DNA of 64,000 bases from Bordetella parapertussis (GCA_945906815.1 CAMDRT010000016.1:1-64000), one strand, 5' to 3'. Numbered from the stretch's first letter, positions 8,571 to 18,309 are shown. The notes: a model not told the origin generated them from the sequence alone. Numbers and translations are program-made.

Positions 8571-9554
8571 TTGCATACTCTTTCAAAAGCGCTAATTGCC
8601 GGGCTCGCCTTGAGCGTGCTCGGGGGCTGTGTCGCGACGCAGCCGGCACCCGTGGCGGAGCGTGTGGTGCCGCCTGCCGTGAAGCCGCAGCCGCGCGTGG
8701 TTATCGACAAGCCGGCGACCGGCATGCAAGTGCCCGTCGCGAAGCCCGATGCGGCAGCGGTGGTCAAGCCGCTGGCCGCTGCCGATGCATCGATCTACAC
8801 CGTCAAGCAGGGCGACACTTTGTTTGGCATTGCCAAGAGCCATGGTGTCGCTGTGCGTAATTTGGCGGCCTGGAACAACCTTGAGGACGCGTCGAGTATC
8901 CGACGCGGGCAGCAGTTACGCCTGACAGCGCCTGAGGGCGTGGCCGCTGCGCCGCAAACCTCGCCCGCCGTTACGCCGGATGCGCCGGCGCCGGTGGCGG
9001 TAGAGGCGCGCCCGCTCATGAGTTCGCCACAGCCTGGTGATGCCCCTGTTAAAACCCAACCGCAGGGCGTGCGCGTGCCCTACAGTGATCAGGCGTATGC
9101 GCAAATGTCTAAAGCAGCGGCGCCCGCCAAGCCCGATGCCATTGAGGTCAAACCCGAGGTCAAGCCTGAAACGGCGCGCGCCGATGGCGAGGTGGATTGG
9201 TCATGGCCTGCGCAGGGCAAAGTCATTACGAATTTCAATGACAGTTCGAGTAAGGGCATCGTTATCTCCGGCAAGCGCGGTCAGCCGGTGACCGCGAGTG
9301 CGGGCGGGCGGGTGATTTTTAGCGGAACGGGTATTCGCGGCCTCGGCAAACTGGTAGTGATCCGTCACAACAGCAACTATCTGAGCGTATACGGACACAA
9401 CGACAATCTGCTGGTGAAGGAAGGCCAAACTGTCGGCAAGGGTCAACGCATCGCTGAAATGGGCAGTTCGGATGCGGACCAGGTGAAATTGCACTTTGAG
9501 ATCCGCCGCCAGGGAAAACCGATTGATCCGATCCAGCTATTGCCGGGTATTTGA
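8571..9554 (+). CDS. nlpD: NlpD-like murein hydrolase activator lipoprotein
   Basis: 327 residues from a TTG start preceded by AGGA at nine bases; this start gives a compact signal peptide ending in the lipobox LGGC. The order is lipoprotein signal, proline/alanine-rich linker, one LysM domain (YTVKQGDTLFGIAKSHGV), a second linker, and a C-terminal M23 peptidase fold (IVISGKRGQPV...VYGHNDNLLV...LHFEIRRQGKPIDP). The HxH and H/D zinc ligands of active M23 enzymes are partly missing, as in NlpD/EnvC, which activate amidases at the septum rather than cut peptidoglycan. It is outer-membrane anchored. Confidence 0.92.
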   Translation: MHTLSKALIAGLALSVLGGCVATQPAPVAERVVPPAVKPQPRVVIDKPATGMQVPVAKPDAAAVVKPLAAADASIYTVKQGDTLFGIAKSHGVAVRNLAAWNNLEDASSIRRGQQLRLTAPEGVAAAPQTSPAVTPDAPAPVAVEARPLMSSPQPGDAPVKTQPQGVRVPYSDQAYAQMSKAAAPAKPDAIEVKPEVKPETARADGEVDWSWPAQGKVITNFNDSSSKGIVISGKRGQPVTASAGGRVIFSGTGIRGLGKLVVIRHNSNYLSVYGHNDNLLVKEGQTVGKGQRIAEMGSSDADQVKLHFEIRRQGKPIDPIQLLPGI

Positions 9555-9634
9555 GCGCTGGCAGTCGCTGGTGGACGCGCCTGTATGCGCGACGCAACAG
9601 CCGCGGAAATTTTTGTCAAGTAGCGTCAGGGCAC

Positions 9635-9663
9635 TTGGAAAAAAAGCTTAATTCATAGATACT
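9635..9663 (+). promoter_or_regulatory. Predicted sigma70 promoter of the SRP RNA gene
   Basis: TTGGAA (9635-9640) and GATACT (9658-9663) are separated by 17 bases, each matching four of six consensus positions. The expected transcription start, about 9670, falls right at the 5' end of the 4.5S RNA. Confidence 0.6.
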
Positions 9664-9672
9664 TGCGTTCCC

Positions 9673-9772
9673 ATGGCGGGCCTCCCCGCATTGCATGGTA
9701 GTGAACCTGGTCAGGTCCGGAAGGAAGCAGCCAAAGCTATTCTCTGCAAGTGCCGGGGGTCAGGCTCGCCAC
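9673..9772 (+). ncRNA. ffs: Signal recognition particle 4.5S RNA
   Basis: The apical SRP hairpin is unmistakable: GGTCAGGTCCGGAAGGAAGC (about 9710-9729) with the symmetric and asymmetric loops, and the closing arm GCCGGGGGTCAGGCTCGCC complementary to GGCGGGCCTCCCCGC at the 5' side. Size is about 100 bases, the usual small bacterial form. With Ffh it targets inner membrane proteins. Placement directly upstream of dnaX is a known arrangement in proteobacteria. End positions are estimated from the helix and could be off by a few bases. Confidence 0.95.
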
Positions 9773-9869
9773 CCTTATTTGTGCTTGCGCGTTTGCGCGT
9801 TTGGGTAAGAGTACGAGTGCGCGAAGCAGCGTACAATACGGCTTCCGAATTACTGGTTGCCACATAGTC

Positions 9870-11450
9870 GTGACGCAGGTACTCGCCCGCAAGTGGCGTC
9901 CCAAATCATTTGCTGAACTCGTCGGACAAGAGCATGTTGTCCGCGCGCTCGGCAATGCCTTAAAGCAACAGCGGCTGCATCACGCGTATTTGTTTACTGG
10001 CACGCGGGGTGTGGGCAAAACCACGCTGGCGCGCATTATTGCCAAGGCACTCAATTGTGAAGCCGGCATCACCGATACACCGTGCGGCACCTGCCGCGCC
10101 TGTAGCGAAATAGACGCTGGCCGCTTTGTTGATCTGGTTGAGCTGGATGCGGCGTCCAACACCCAAGTCGACAACATGCGCGAGCTGCTGGAAAACGCGT
10201 TGTATGCGCCGTCCAGCGGACGCTTCAAGGTCTACATCATCGACGAAGTGCATATGTTGTCGCGCTTTGCGTTCAACGCTATGCTGAAAACGCTGGAAGA
10301 GCCGCCAGCGCATGTCAAGTTCGTACTGGCCACCACGGATCCGCAAAAAATACCGGTGACGGTGCTGTCGCGTTGCCTGCAGTTCAATCTGAAACAAATT
10401 CCACGTGAGCAGATCGCCGGCCGGCTGGCGCATGTGCTCGAGGCCGAGCAGGTGGCGTTCGAACTGCCTGCGCTGGCGCTGATCGCGCGTGCCGCGCAAG
10501 GCAGCCTGCGTGACTCGTTGTCGCTGCTCGATCAGGCGATTGCGCACGGTGGCGGCAAAGTCGATGAAGCTTCTACCCGTGCCATGCTGGGCGCGGTTGA
10601 TCAGCAACATCTGTACGCCCTGCTCGACGCACTGGCGCGCAGTGATGGCGCGGCGATGATGCAACAGGCCGATGACATGGCGGCGCGCAGCCTGTCGTTT
10701 GAAGCCGCGTTGCTGGATTTGGGCAGCTTGCTGCACCGCCTGGCGCTAGCGCAGAAAATTCCCGCTACCGTGGCCGCTGACGATCCTGATAGCGAAACGC
10801 TGCTGGCGCTTGCAGCGCAATTCGGCGCGGACGAAATTCAGCTGTATTATCAAATTGTTATGCAGGGCCGCCAGGATATCGGGCTGGCACCGGACGAATA
10901 TGCCGGATTTACCATGACCTTGTTGCGCATGCTGGCGTTTGCGCCGGCCGGCTCACCACTGGCGCGGCAGGCAGCCGCGCATTGCGCGCCACCGCTACAG
11001 CCGGCGGTGAGCAGCCCTGCTGCTGCTGTTGCGGCGAACGTGTCCGCGCCGGTAGCGGCACCCGCCAGCATCGCTGTGACATGGAACGAGTTGGTGCAGC
11101 AGGCGGGCGTGAGCGGCATGGCCAAACAACTCGCGCAGCACTGCGAGATGGCGCGGCTGGAGGAGACGCAAATCGTTTTGAACCTGCCCAAGGCGCAGGA
11201 GCATCTGCTCGAAGGCGCGCATCAGGGACGGCTCAGAGCGGCTTTGCAGCAGCGCTACGGCGCGGCGTTCAAAGTGACTATCCAGGTCGCGCAGGGTGTG
11301 ATCAATTCTCCCGCGGCCATCGCCAGCCGTGAGCAGCAGGAGCGCCAGGCGCAGGCGGTGCGGGAGATCGAGGGCGATCCGTTCGTCAGGGAATTGGTTG
11401 ATACCTTCGGCGCGCGTGTGAAAGAATCTTCGATCAAACCCAATGCGTGA
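9870..11450 (+). CDS. dnaX: DNA polymerase III subunits gamma/tau
   Basis: 526 residues from a GTG start giving VTQVLARKWRPKSFAELVGQEHVV, the family N-terminus. The clamp-loader AAA+ domain has Walker A (GTRGVGKT), four zinc-ligand cysteines (CEAG...CGTCRAC), Walker B (VYIIDEVHML) and the SRC sensor (VLSRCLQFNLK). An alanine/proline-rich linker at about residues 385-425 leads to the tau-specific C-terminal domain. An in-frame ATG at 9750 lies inside the SRP RNA and is rejected. I saw no clear A-AAA-AAG slippery heptamer at the linker, so production of a short gamma form by frameshifting is not supported. Followed by ybaB and recR. Confidence 0.96.
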   Translation: MTQVLARKWRPKSFAELVGQEHVVRALGNALKQQRLHHAYLFTGTRGVGKTTLARIIAKALNCEAGITDTPCGTCRACSEIDAGRFVDLVELDAASNTQVDNMRELLENALYAPSSGRFKVYIIDEVHMLSRFAFNAMLKTLEEPPAHVKFVLATTDPQKIPVTVLSRCLQFNLKQIPREQIAGRLAHVLEAEQVAFELPALALIARAAQGSLRDSLSLLDQAIAHGGGKVDEASTRAMLGAVDQQHLYALLDALARSDGAAMMQQADDMAARSLSFEAALLDLGSLLHRLALAQKIPATVAADDPDSETLLALAAQFGADEIQLYYQIVMQGRQDIGLAPDEYAGFTMTLLRMLAFAPAGSPLARQAAAHCAPPLQPAVSSPAAAVAANVSAPVAAPASIAVTWNELVQQAGVSGMAKQLAQHCEMARLEETQIVLNLPKAQEHLLEGAHQGRLRAALQQRYGAAFKVTIQVAQGVINSPAAIASREQQERQAQAVREIEGDPFVRELVDTFGARVKESSIKPNA

Positions 11451-11501
11451 ACCGTGTAAAAATCGCATCCTGCCCGATGCGGGAACAATGAGGACATCAT
11501 C

Positions 11502-11828
11502 ATGATGAAAAACCAGCTTGCAGGGCTGATGAAACAGGCGCAGCAGATGCAGGACAACATGCAAAAAGTGCAGGCGCAGCTCGCGACCATGGAAGTCGAA
11601 GGTCAGGCGGGCGCGGGTATGGTCAAGGTCTCCATGACCTGCCAGTACGGCGCGCGCCGCGTGACCATCGACGACAGTCTGTTGAAGGATGATAAAGATA
11701 TGCTCGAAGACCTGATCGCGGCGGCGATTAACGATGCGGTGCGGCGCGTCGAAGCGACGCGCCAGGAAAAGATGTCAGGTATGACGGCTGGCATGCCGCT
11801 GCCGCCGGGTTTCAAGATGCCGTTTTGA
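11502..11828 (+). CDS. ybaB: YbaB/EbfC nucleoid-associated protein
   Basis: 108 residues with the family pattern: an N-terminal helix rich in Gln/Met ([19 protein letters not shown]), the central [25 protein letters not shown] sheet, and a C-terminal [11 protein letters not shown] tail. It forms tweezer-like dimers that bind DNA. A GAGGA site lies seven bases before the ATG at 11502; a second ATG follows at 11505. It sits between dnaX and recR, the conserved order. Confidence 0.95.
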   Translation: MMKNQLAGLMKQAQQMQDNMQKVQAQLATMEVEGQAGAGMVKVSMTCQYGARRVTIDDSLLKDDKDMLEDLIAAAINDAVRRVEATRQEKMSGMTAGMPLPPGFKMPF

Positions 11829-11856
11829 GCGGCGCGGGAACAGCGCGGTACAAGGT

Positions 11857-12456
11857 ATGAAGCCGCCGTCCGCGCTCGAAGAACTGATGACGGCCTTGCG
11901 CTGCCTGCCAGGCGTGGGGCCAAAATCGGCGCAACGCATGGCGTATCACCTGTTGCAGCGTGATCAGGCAGGCGCGGCGCGCTTGTCCGGCGCCTTGCGT
12001 GCGGCGCTTGAGCGCATACGTCATTGCGCGAAGTGCAATTCGTTTTCCGAGGAAACGCTGTGCGATTTGTGCGCGTCCACGCGCCGCGACGGCAGCCTGC
12101 TGTGCGTGGTGGAATCGCCCGCGGATTTGCTGCGGATCGAACAGACACAGAGTTATAGCGGGCTGTATTTCGTGCTGGCCGGTGTGTTGTCACCTCTCGA
12201 TGGCGTAGGTCCCAGAGAGATACACCTAGATCGGTTGTTGAAACGCGCTGCCGACGGCTTGGTCAGCGAGGCGGTGCTGGCGACGAACTTCACTGCCGAG
12301 GGCGAGGCCACTGCACACTATGTCGGCGAGTTGCTGGGTGCGCGGGGCATCCGCGTTACGCGTATCGCGCGCGGGCTTCCGGTTGGGGGTGAGCTCGATC
12401 ATGTGGATAGCGGTACCTTGGCGCAAGCCGTGATTGAACGCCGTGCCGTCCGCTAA
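11857..12456 (+). CDS. recR: Recombination mediator RecR
   Basis: 199 residues. The helix-hairpin-helix ([20 protein letters not shown]), the four-cysteine zinc finger ([16 protein letters not shown]), and the Toprim domain ([17 protein letters not shown]...[10 protein letters not shown]) are all intact. With RecO it loads RecA at gaps and stalled forks. Its last codons overlap the beginning of the rluB-type gene by about 20 bases, indicating a continuous operon from dnaX. Confidence 0.97.
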   Translation: MKPPSALEELMTALRCLPGVGPKSAQRMAYHLLQRDQAGAARLSGALRAALERIRHCAKCNSFSEETLCDLCASTRRDGSLLCVVESPADLLRIEQTQSYSGLYFVLAGVLSPLDGVGPREIHLDRLLKRAADGLVSEAVLATNFTAEGEATAHYVGELLGARGIRVTRIARGLPVGGELDHVDSGTLAQAVIERRAVR

Positions 12457-13393
12457 ATCTCCGCATCGCCCGCAGCGGCCACCGCGCCGCAAAACGGCGG
12501 CAACGCGGGCGCCCGACGCGGCGCCGCCATCCACGGACGCGCGCGGCGAGCCTTTCGTGCGCGAGCCGCGCGCTCCTCGCGGCCGGCGTGGCAGCGGCGC
12601 CGATACTGCGGCGCAAAGCCAGAAGCTGCAAAAAATACTGGCGCAGTCGGGATTGGGCTCGCGCCGTGCCATGGAAACCTGGATCGAGGCCGGGCGCGTC
12701 ACGGTCAACGGTAAGGTGGCAGGCATCGGTGCGCGGGTGTTGCCGACAGACCGCATACAGGCCGATGGCCGCGATGTGCGCGTCGAAGACAGCGCGCAAA
12801 TGCCGCGCGTGCTGCTCTACCACAAGCCCGAAGGCGAAATCGTCACTCGCGATGATCCGCAGGGCCGTGAAACGGTATTCACACGCCTGCCGCGTCTGCG
12901 CGGATCACGCTGGCTGTCGATAGGGCGGCTCGATGTCAGCACCAGCGGCTTGCTGATCTTTACCACCTCGGGCGCGTTGGCCAACAGCATGATGCACCCG
13001 CGCTTTGCAGTAGAGCGCGAGTACGCGGTGCGCGTGTTTGGTAAATTGTCCGATGTGCAAGGCCGTATGCTGTTGGACGGCGTCACGCTGGAAGACGGTC
13101 CGGCGCGCTGCGACAGTCTGATCGATGAAGGCGGCGAAGGTTCCAATCACTGGTATCGATTAACCGTGAGCGAAGGCCGCAACCGCATGGTGCGGCGCCT
13201 GTTCGAGGCGGTGGGCTTCACCGTCAGCCGCTTGATGCGCGTGCGCTTCGGCGCGCTGCAATTGCCACCGCGCCTGAAGCGCGGGCAGATCGAAGAATTG
13301 CCGCCGGCGGATGTCAAGCAACTGGTGGCGTGGCTGGAAAAGCCGGTGAGTTCAAAATCTCACCGCAAAGACGCAAAGGTAACGCAAAGGTAA
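12434..13393 (+). CDS. rluB: 23S rRNA pseudouridine synthase, RluB/RsuA family
   Basis: 319 residues. A basic, low-complexity N-terminal extension (about residues 1-55, Pro/Arg rich) precedes an S4 RNA-binding domain ([20 protein letters not shown]) and the RsuA-family catalytic domain, with the active Asp in [15 protein letters not shown]. RluB modifies the 2605 region of 23S rRNA. The start is uncertain: TTG at 12434 and GTG at 12443 are both in frame inside recR. The final residues ([11 protein letters not shown]) are encoded by a dispersed repeat that begins at 13361, so the original C-terminus has probably been replaced. Confidence 0.9.
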   Translation: MNAVPSAKSPHRPQRPPRRKTAATRAPDAAPPSTDARGEPFVREPRAPRGRRGSGADTAAQSQKLQKILAQSGLGSRRAMETWIEAGRVTVNGKVAGIGARVLPTDRIQADGRDVRVEDSAQMPRVLLYHKPEGEIVTRDDPQGRETVFTRLPRLRGSRWLSIGRLDVSTSGLLIFTTSGALANSMMHPRFAVEREYAVRVFGKLSDVQGRMLLDGVTLEDGPARCDSLIDEGGEGSNHWYRLTVSEGRNRMVRRLFEAVGFTVSRLMRVRFGALQLPPRLKRGQIEELPPADVKQLVAWLEKPVSSKSHRKDAKVTQR

Positions 13394-13498
13394 CGCAAAG
13401 AGAACCAGAAAACCATCAGCAGTCTGGCGCGAGAATTACCACGCTTTATTGAGCGATTTTCTTTGCGAACCTTGGCGAACCTTTGCGCCTTTGCGGTG
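13361..13498. repeat. Inverted CACCGCAAAG-type repeat straddling two convergent gene ends
   Basis: The left arm at 13361-13402 (CACCGCAAAGACGCAAAGG, with two copies of GGTAACGCAAA) matches the reverse complement of the right arm at 13460-13498 (ending CCTTTGCGGTG). Both arms are built from GCAAAGG-like units. This repeat type is seen between genes in many proteobacteria and can form a long hairpin. Here it contains the stop codons of both rluB (13393) and prmB (13446). Confidence 0.8.
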
Positions 13499-14402
13499 AT
13501 CGGTTGACGTTTTTTGAAGTTAGATCCTCGCGCGTTAAAATAAACACGCAATCGTCACCACCTGAAGTTTCTGCCCACAGGAAGGGCAAGCGCGGCCAGG
13601 TGCGTTCCACCAGCGTTCGCGCGTGGCCGCATTCCACCACCAGCACGCCAGCGGGATTCAGATGGCTCGCGGCCTTTGCCAGTATCACGCGCAACGCATC
13701 GAGGCCATCACGGCCGGCGGCCAGCGCCAGCGCGGGTTCGCTTTGGTATTCGCGCGGCAGCGTGCGCATGACGGCGCTGCGCACGTACGGCGGGTTGCTC
13801 AGGATGAGATCGTAGCGCCGCTTTTGCAGTGCGGAAAAGTAATTTGAAAGTAATAACGTAACCCTGCCCTGCAGGCGGTGTTTGCGTACATTGATGGCAG
13901 CGACTTGCAGCGCGTCGGGCGCTACATCCGTCGCCTCCACGCGTGCCGCGCGATAGCGTTTGGCGAGCGCAATCGCAAGGCAACCCGACCCGGTGCACAG
14001 GTCGAGGGCAGTATGCATGTTGGCAGCAGCAGGCCAATAGGGAAAATCAGGGTCGAACAGCAGTTCCGCGATGTACGAGCGCGGCACGATAACCCGCTCG
14101 TCGACAAAAAACCGCAGCTTGCCGAGCCATGCTTCCTGCGTGAGATAGGCAGCGGGTTTGCGTTCGCGGATGCGCCGCTCGAACAGCGCGAGCACCCGCG
14201 CGGCGTCTGCAGCCGTCACTTTGCGTGCAACCGGCCACTGATCCAGCGGCAGTTTCAACGTGTGGAGCGTGAGGTAGATGGCTTCATCACGCGCGTTGGT
14301 GACACCGTGTCCGAACGCAATGCGCGCGCGCTTGAACAACCGTACGCCACGGTTGACCAAACCGCCGACGGTGGCGGGGACGGCGGGGCGCACGCGGGTC
14401 AC
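13446..14402 (-). CDS. prmB: 50S ribosomal protein L3 N5-glutamine methyltransferase
   Basis: 318 residues from a GTG start. It has the HemK/PrmC-type methyltransferase fold with the SAM-binding motif ALDLCTGSGCLAIALA and the NPPYV motif that grips the glutamine. The N-terminal helical part (FGHGVTNARDEAIYLTLHTL) and RVIVPRSYIAELL segment favour PrmB over PrmC. Expected sequence ends near FILTRE; the following 18-20 residues (rich in Arg, Lys, Ser) come from the repeat at 13460-13498 and are an abnormal tail. It lies 13 bases after pilU on the same strand. Confidence 0.93.
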   Translation of the reverse strand: MTRVRPAVPATVGGLVNRGVRLFKRARIAFGHGVTNARDEAIYLTLHTLKLPLDQWPVARKVTAADAARVLALFERRIRERKPAAYLTQEAWLGKLRFFVDERVIVPRSYIAELLFDPDFPYWPAAANMHTALDLCTGSGCLAIALAKRYRAARVEATDVAPDALQVAAINVRKHRLQGRVTLLLSNYFSALQKRRYDLILSNPPYVRSAVMRTLPREYQSEPALALAAGRDGLDALRVILAKAASHLNPAGVLVVECGHARTLVERTWPRLPFLWAETSGGDDCVFILTREDLTSKNVNRSPQRRKGSPRFAKKIAQ

Positions 14403-14415
14403 GTAACCACGAAGC

Positions 14416-15597
14416 CTAATTCAACGCATCCAGATTGAGCTTGATGCTGGAAATGTCTGCGGGCGGCTTGGATCTGCCAGGCGCAGCGCTGCCAGCCGCC
14501 GACCGGGCATGATCCTCCGCGCCGGACATCGCATTGTCGACCAGCCAGCGCAGATTGGTGGGCGAATCCGCATTGGCGAGTGCTTCGTCCAGGGTAATGG
14601 TTCCTGCCTGGTAGTGCTTGAACAGCGCCTGTTCAAAGGTCTGCGATCCGGGTGCCAGGCTTTGCTCCATCGCTGCCTTGATCGCGCCGAGGTCGCCCTT
14701 GGCGATCAGTTCCTGAATGTACTTGGTGTTGAGCATCACTTCCACCGCCGGCACGCGGCGCTCGTCCGCGGTGCGCACCAGACGCTGCGAAATCACACAG
14801 CGCACGCCGATGGCCAGGTCGGCCAGTACCGCATCGCGCATGTCGCGCGGAAAGAAGTTGACGATACGGTTGAGCGCGTTGTAGCTGTTATTGGCGTGCA
14901 GTGTGGTCATGCACAGGTGACCGGTTTGCGCGAACAGCAACGCGCTTTGCAGCGTTTCTTTGTCGCGCACCTCGCCGATCATCAGCAGGTCGGGCGCTTC
15001 GCGCATGGCACTGATCAGCGCGGCTTCATAGGAGTGGGTGTCCACCCGCACTTCACGCTGATTGACGATGGATTTTTTGTGCTTGAAGGCGAATTCCACC
15101 GGGTCTTCTATGGTCAGTATATGCCCGGAGCGGGTGGCATTGCGATAGTCGATCATCGACGCCATGGTGGTGGATTTACCAGAACCGGTTGATCCCACTA
15201 TCAGGATCAGCCCCAGCTTTTCCATGATCACTTCTTTCAGTACCGGCGGCAGTCCGAGCGTATCGAATTCGGGTATGGCGGGTTTGATGAAGCGGATCAC
15301 CATGCCGACGGTGTTGCGCTGCTGAAAAATATTAATGCGAAAATTGCCTACCGCGCCGTCGGGACCGGGCTCGCCGCGCCGTGCGAAATTCATTTCGTGG
15401 CTCTCGTCGAACTCCTTGGCCTGTTGCGGATTCATCAATTCGTAGCAGATGGCACGCACCTGATCCGGCGTTAAGCGCTGATCGTTGATGGGCATCATCA
15501 CACCGTTGATCTTGATTTGTATCGGCGCGCCACAGGTAAAAAACAGGTCCGATGCCTGCTTGTCGGCCATCAGTTTGAACAGCGGCGTGACAAACAT
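14416..15597 (-). CDS. pilU: Type IV pilus retraction ATPase PilU
   Basis: 393 residues, nearer PilU than the shorter PilT. The N-terminal PAS-like domain (FKLMADKQASDLFFTCGAP) precedes the RecA-like motor with Walker A (GSTGSGKST), Asp box (TIEDPVEF), Walker B (APDLLMIGEVRDKET) and the His box (GHLCMTTLHANN). PilU assists PilT in pulling back type IV pili at the inner membrane. No pil structural genes are adjacent; the neighbours are dapD upstream and prmB downstream. The C-terminal 40 residues are low complexity. Confidence 0.93.
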   Translation of the reverse strand: MFVTPLFKLMADKQASDLFFTCGAPIQIKINGVMMPINDQRLTPDQVRAICYELMNPQQAKEFDESHEMNFARRGEPGPDGAVGNFRINIFQQRNTVGMVIRFIKPAIPEFDTLGLPPVLKEVIMEKLGLILIVGSTGSGKSTTMASMIDYRNATRSGHILTIEDPVEFAFKHKKSIVNQREVRVDTHSYEAALISAMREAPDLLMIGEVRDKETLQSALLFAQTGHLCMTTLHANNSYNALNRIVNFFPRDMRDAVLADLAIGVRCVISQRLVRTADERRVPAVEVMLNTKYIQELIAKGDLGAIKAAMEQSLAPGSQTFEQALFKHYQAGTITLDEALANADSPTNLRWLVDNAMSGAEDHARSAAGSAAPGRSKPPADISSIKLNLDALN

Positions 15598-15635
15598 GAT
15601 GTTTCCTCCCGAGGTATGGCGTAGGCAATAGTACG

Positions 15636-16457
15636 CTAATCCGCGCGCAGCAAGTCATTGATGCTGGTCTTGGCGCGGGTTTGAGCATCCACCTGTTTCA
15701 CGATGACGGCACAGTATAGATTGCAGTCGCCGCGAGGGGAGGGCAGTGACCCCGGCACCACCACCGAACCCGCCGGCACGCGCCCATACAGCACCTGACC
15801 GCTTTCGCGGTGATAGATTTTCGTGCTTTGGCCGATGAATACGCCCATCGAAATCACCGCGCCGGTTTCGACCACCACGCCTTCGACGATTTCGGAACGT
15901 GCGCCGACAAAGCAGTTGTCCTCGATGATGGTCGGATTGGCTTGCAGTGGCTCGAGCACGCCGCCGATGCCCACGCCGCCCGACAGGTGCACATTTTTGC
16001 CGATTTGCGCGCAGGAACCGACAGTCGCCCAGGTATCCACCATGGTGCCTTCATCCACGTAGGCACCGATGTTGACGAACGAGGGCATCAAAATCACGTT
16101 TTTTGCTATGAATGAACCGCGGCGCGCGGCAGCGGGAGGCACCACGCGGTAGCCCGCCTGCTGGAACTGCGCCGACGACATGCCGCTGAATTTTGACGGC
16201 ACTTTGTCGTAGTACTGAGAATAGCCGTCTTGCAACACCGCGTTGTCCTGCAGCCGGAACGACAGTAACACCGCTTTTTTTGCCCACTGGTGGGTGTGCC
16301 ACTGGCCATCTATTTTTTCCGCCACGCGCAGGCTGCCGCGATCGAGCTGAGCGATGGTTTCGTTGACGGCATCGCGCAATTCCTGGCTCGCGCTGGCAGG
16401 CGATATATGCGCCCGCTGATCCCACGCTGCATCGATAACGGTTTGTAGTGTTGACAT
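15636..16457 (-). CDS. dapD: Tetrahydrodipicolinate N-succinyltransferase
   Basis: 273 residues from the ATG at 16457, which has AAAGG seven bases upstream; an extension to 16487 is unneeded. It is a left-handed beta-helix protein with hexapeptide repeats ([33 protein letters not shown]) and the family's [10 protein letters not shown] segment near the C-terminus. It succinylates tetrahydrodipicolinate in lysine and meso-diaminopimelate synthesis. The next enzyme, DapC, is encoded 19 bases upstream on the same strand. Confidence 0.97.
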   Translation of the reverse strand: MSTLQTVIDAAWDQRAHISPASASQELRDAVNETIAQLDRGSLRVAEKIDGQWHTHQWAKKAVLLSFRLQDNAVLQDGYSQYYDKVPSKFSGMSSAQFQQAGYRVVPPAAARRGSFIAKNVILMPSFVNIGAYVDEGTMVDTWATVGSCAQIGKNVHLSGGVGIGGVLEPLQANPTIIEDNCFVGARSEIVEGVVVETGAVISMGVFIGQSTKIYHRESGQVLYGRVPAGSVVVPGSLPSPRGDCNLYCAVIVKQVDAQTRAKTSINDLLRAD

Positions 16458-16476
16458 TGTAGGCCTTTGTTTTAAT

Positions 16477-17667
16477 TCATAATTCATTTATAAAATCGCG
16501 TATGCGCCGCGCGCTTTCGGTGCATTCCTCGAGCGTGGAGACGAGTGCCACGCGCACCCGGTCGGTGCCCGGATTGATGCCTTGTGCGGTGCGCGCAAGG
16601 TAGCTTCCCGGCAACACGGTTACATTCTTGTCTATATACAGCCGCCTTGCAAATGCGGTGTCGCTGATGGGGGTAGGCAGCCACAGATAAAACGCGGCGT
16701 CCGGCAGGGTGACGTCGCACACGGCTTGCAACAAGGGCAGCGCCGTATCAAATTTTTCGCGATACAAGCGGCGGTTTTCCACCACATGCGCTTCGTCACG
16801 CCACGCGGTGGTGCTCGCCACCTGCACCGGCCCGCTCATCGCGCAACCGTGGTAGGTGCGGTAGAGCAAATATTGCTTCATGATGGCAGCGTCGCCCGCG
16901 ACAAAACCGGAGCGCATGCCCGGCACATTGGAGCGCTTGGACAAGCTTGAAAACACCACCAGCCGCTCGAAATCATGACGACCCAGTTGCCGCGCGGCGT
17001 CCAGCGCGCCCAGCGGCGGCTTGCCTTCCTCGAAATAAATTTCCGAATAACATTCGTCCGAGGCGATGATGAATCCGTATTTATCCGACAGCTCGAACAG
17101 CGTTTTCCATTCGGCCAGCGACATCACTGCGCCGGTGGGATTGCCGGGCGAGCAGGTGTAGACGAGCTGGGTGCGTTGCCACACGGCATGCGGCAACTCG
17201 TGCAGATTCACCGCGTAGCGGTTCTCGGCAAGGCTGTTCAAAAAATAGGGCGTTGCGCGCGCCAGCAGCGCTGCGCCTTCGTAGATTTGATAAAACGGGT
17301 TGGGACATACCACCACCGGATCGGCCTTGCGCACGTCGATCACGGCTTGTGCGAACGCAAATAGGGCTTCGCGGCTGCCGTTTACCGGGATCACTTGTGT
17401 CTGCGGATCCACACTGACTTGATAGCGCCGCTGCAACCACTGCGCGATGGCGCTGCGTAATTCCGGCTGCCCTGCGGTGGCCGGATAACTCGCCATGCCG
17501 GCGAGGTTGTCGATCAGCGACTGCTTGATTAAGGCCGGCGTGGGATGCCGCGGCTCGCCGATGTAGAGTGCGATGGGCGCGAGCTCGGGATTCGGTCTAG
17601 CGCCTTCCAGTAGCGCACTGAGCTTTTGAAACGAGTAGCTCTGCAGTTTGTCCAGATCGGGATTCAA
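16477..17667 (-). CDS. dapC: Succinyldiaminopimelate transaminase
   Basis: 396 residues, fold type I PLP aminotransferase. The PLP-lysine lies in [19 protein letters not shown], and the cofactor Asp/Tyr in [15 protein letters not shown]. It aminates N-succinyl-2-amino-6-ketopimelate in the diaminopimelate pathway, directly after DapD. I prefer the TTG start at 17667 because GAAGG lies six bases upstream and the product then begins [11 protein letters not shown], the family N-terminus; an ATG at 17688 is also in frame but has no ribosome site. DapE, often nearby, is absent from the window. Confidence 0.93.
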   Translation of the reverse strand: MNPDLDKLQSYSFQKLSALLEGARPNPELAPIALYIGEPRHPTPALIKQSLIDNLAGMASYPATAGQPELRSAIAQWLQRRYQVSVDPQTQVIPVNGSREALFAFAQAVIDVRKADPVVVCPNPFYQIYEGAALLARATPYFLNSLAENRYAVNLHELPHAVWQRTQLVYTCSPGNPTGAVMSLAEWKTLFELSDKYGFIIASDECYSEIYFEEGKPPLGALDAARQLGRHDFERLVVFSSLSKRSNVPGMRSGFVAGDAAIMKQYLLYRTYHGCAMSGPVQVASTTAWRDEAHVVENRRLYREKFDTALPLLQAVCDVTLPDAAFYLWLPTPISDTAFARRLYIDKNVTVLPGSYLARTAQGINPGTDRVRVALVSTLEECTESARRIRDFINEL

Positions 17668-17806
17668 CGCGGGCCTTCGACTATCCATCCGGCGCGCGCC
17701 GCACGCGCGGCCACGGGTAAGCCGTGCAGGGGTATCAGTGCCCGTGTGCGCAACGTGAGGCTTATAGGCCGAAAAACTTTTTCGCCAGCGTGGTCAGCGC
17801 GCACGG

Positions 17807-18223
17807 TCAGCGGGTATTGGGTGGGGTCGGCGTTGTCGCGTACCCGGGCAGCCTGGCGCCGTTCCAGCCGCGCTGTGCGTACTCGGCGGCGACGGTGGTG
17901 AAAATGCCGCCGCGCACGTAGAAATGCGCTGCGAGACGCATGTAGCGCGGTCGCAGTGCCACAGTCAAATCATCGAGTATTTGATTGGTTACGGCTTCGT
18001 GATAGGCCCCTAGGTTGCGGAAGGCGCCGATGTACAGTTTCAGACTCTTTAATTCGACGCAGCGTTTATCGGGCACATAATCCAGCACCAATGTGGCGAA
18101 ATCCGGCTGTCCGGTTTTTGGACAAAGACAGGTAAATTCAGGAATTTCCATGTGAATCCGGTAGTCGCGGCGCGGCGCCGGATTGACAAAAGTCTCGAGT
18201 GGTGTTGCGGGCTTGATGGGCAT
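17807..18223 (-). CDS. queF: NADPH-dependent 7-cyano-7-deazaguanine reductase
   Basis: 138 residues, the short unimodular QueF. The catalytic Cys is in [14 protein letters not shown] and the QueF motif reads [14 protein letters not shown], followed by HEAVTNQI. It reduces preQ0 to preQ1 in queuosine synthesis for tRNA. Divergent from smc, with an 86-base gap that must hold promoters for one or both. The C-terminal tail beyond GYATTP is poorly conserved. Confidence 0.96.
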   Translation of the reverse strand: MPIKPATPLETFVNPAPRRDYRIHMEIPEFTCLCPKTGQPDFATLVLDYVPDKRCVELKSLKLYIGAFRNLGAYHEAVTNQILDDLTVALRPRYMRLAAHFYVRGGIFTTVAAEYAQRGWNGARLPGYATTPTPPNTR

Positions 18224-18309
18224 TAGGCGCGGGGGAAGTTCACTGAGAATCGGTTAGAATAGCGCGCTGGAATTTGACCCCCGATTATAACCTTTGCCGA
18301 AGCTGGAAA

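Noticed and set aside
9750..9869. Longer dnaX start inside the SRP RNA
   Set aside because: The ATG at 9750 falls within the conserved 4.5S RNA, and the extra 40 residues do not resemble DnaX, whose family N-terminus begins at VTQVLARKWRP.
10990..11060. Programmed frameshift site for a short gamma form of DnaX
   Set aside because: No A-AAA-AAG type slippery heptamer is present in the linker; the region is GC-rich alanine/proline coding.
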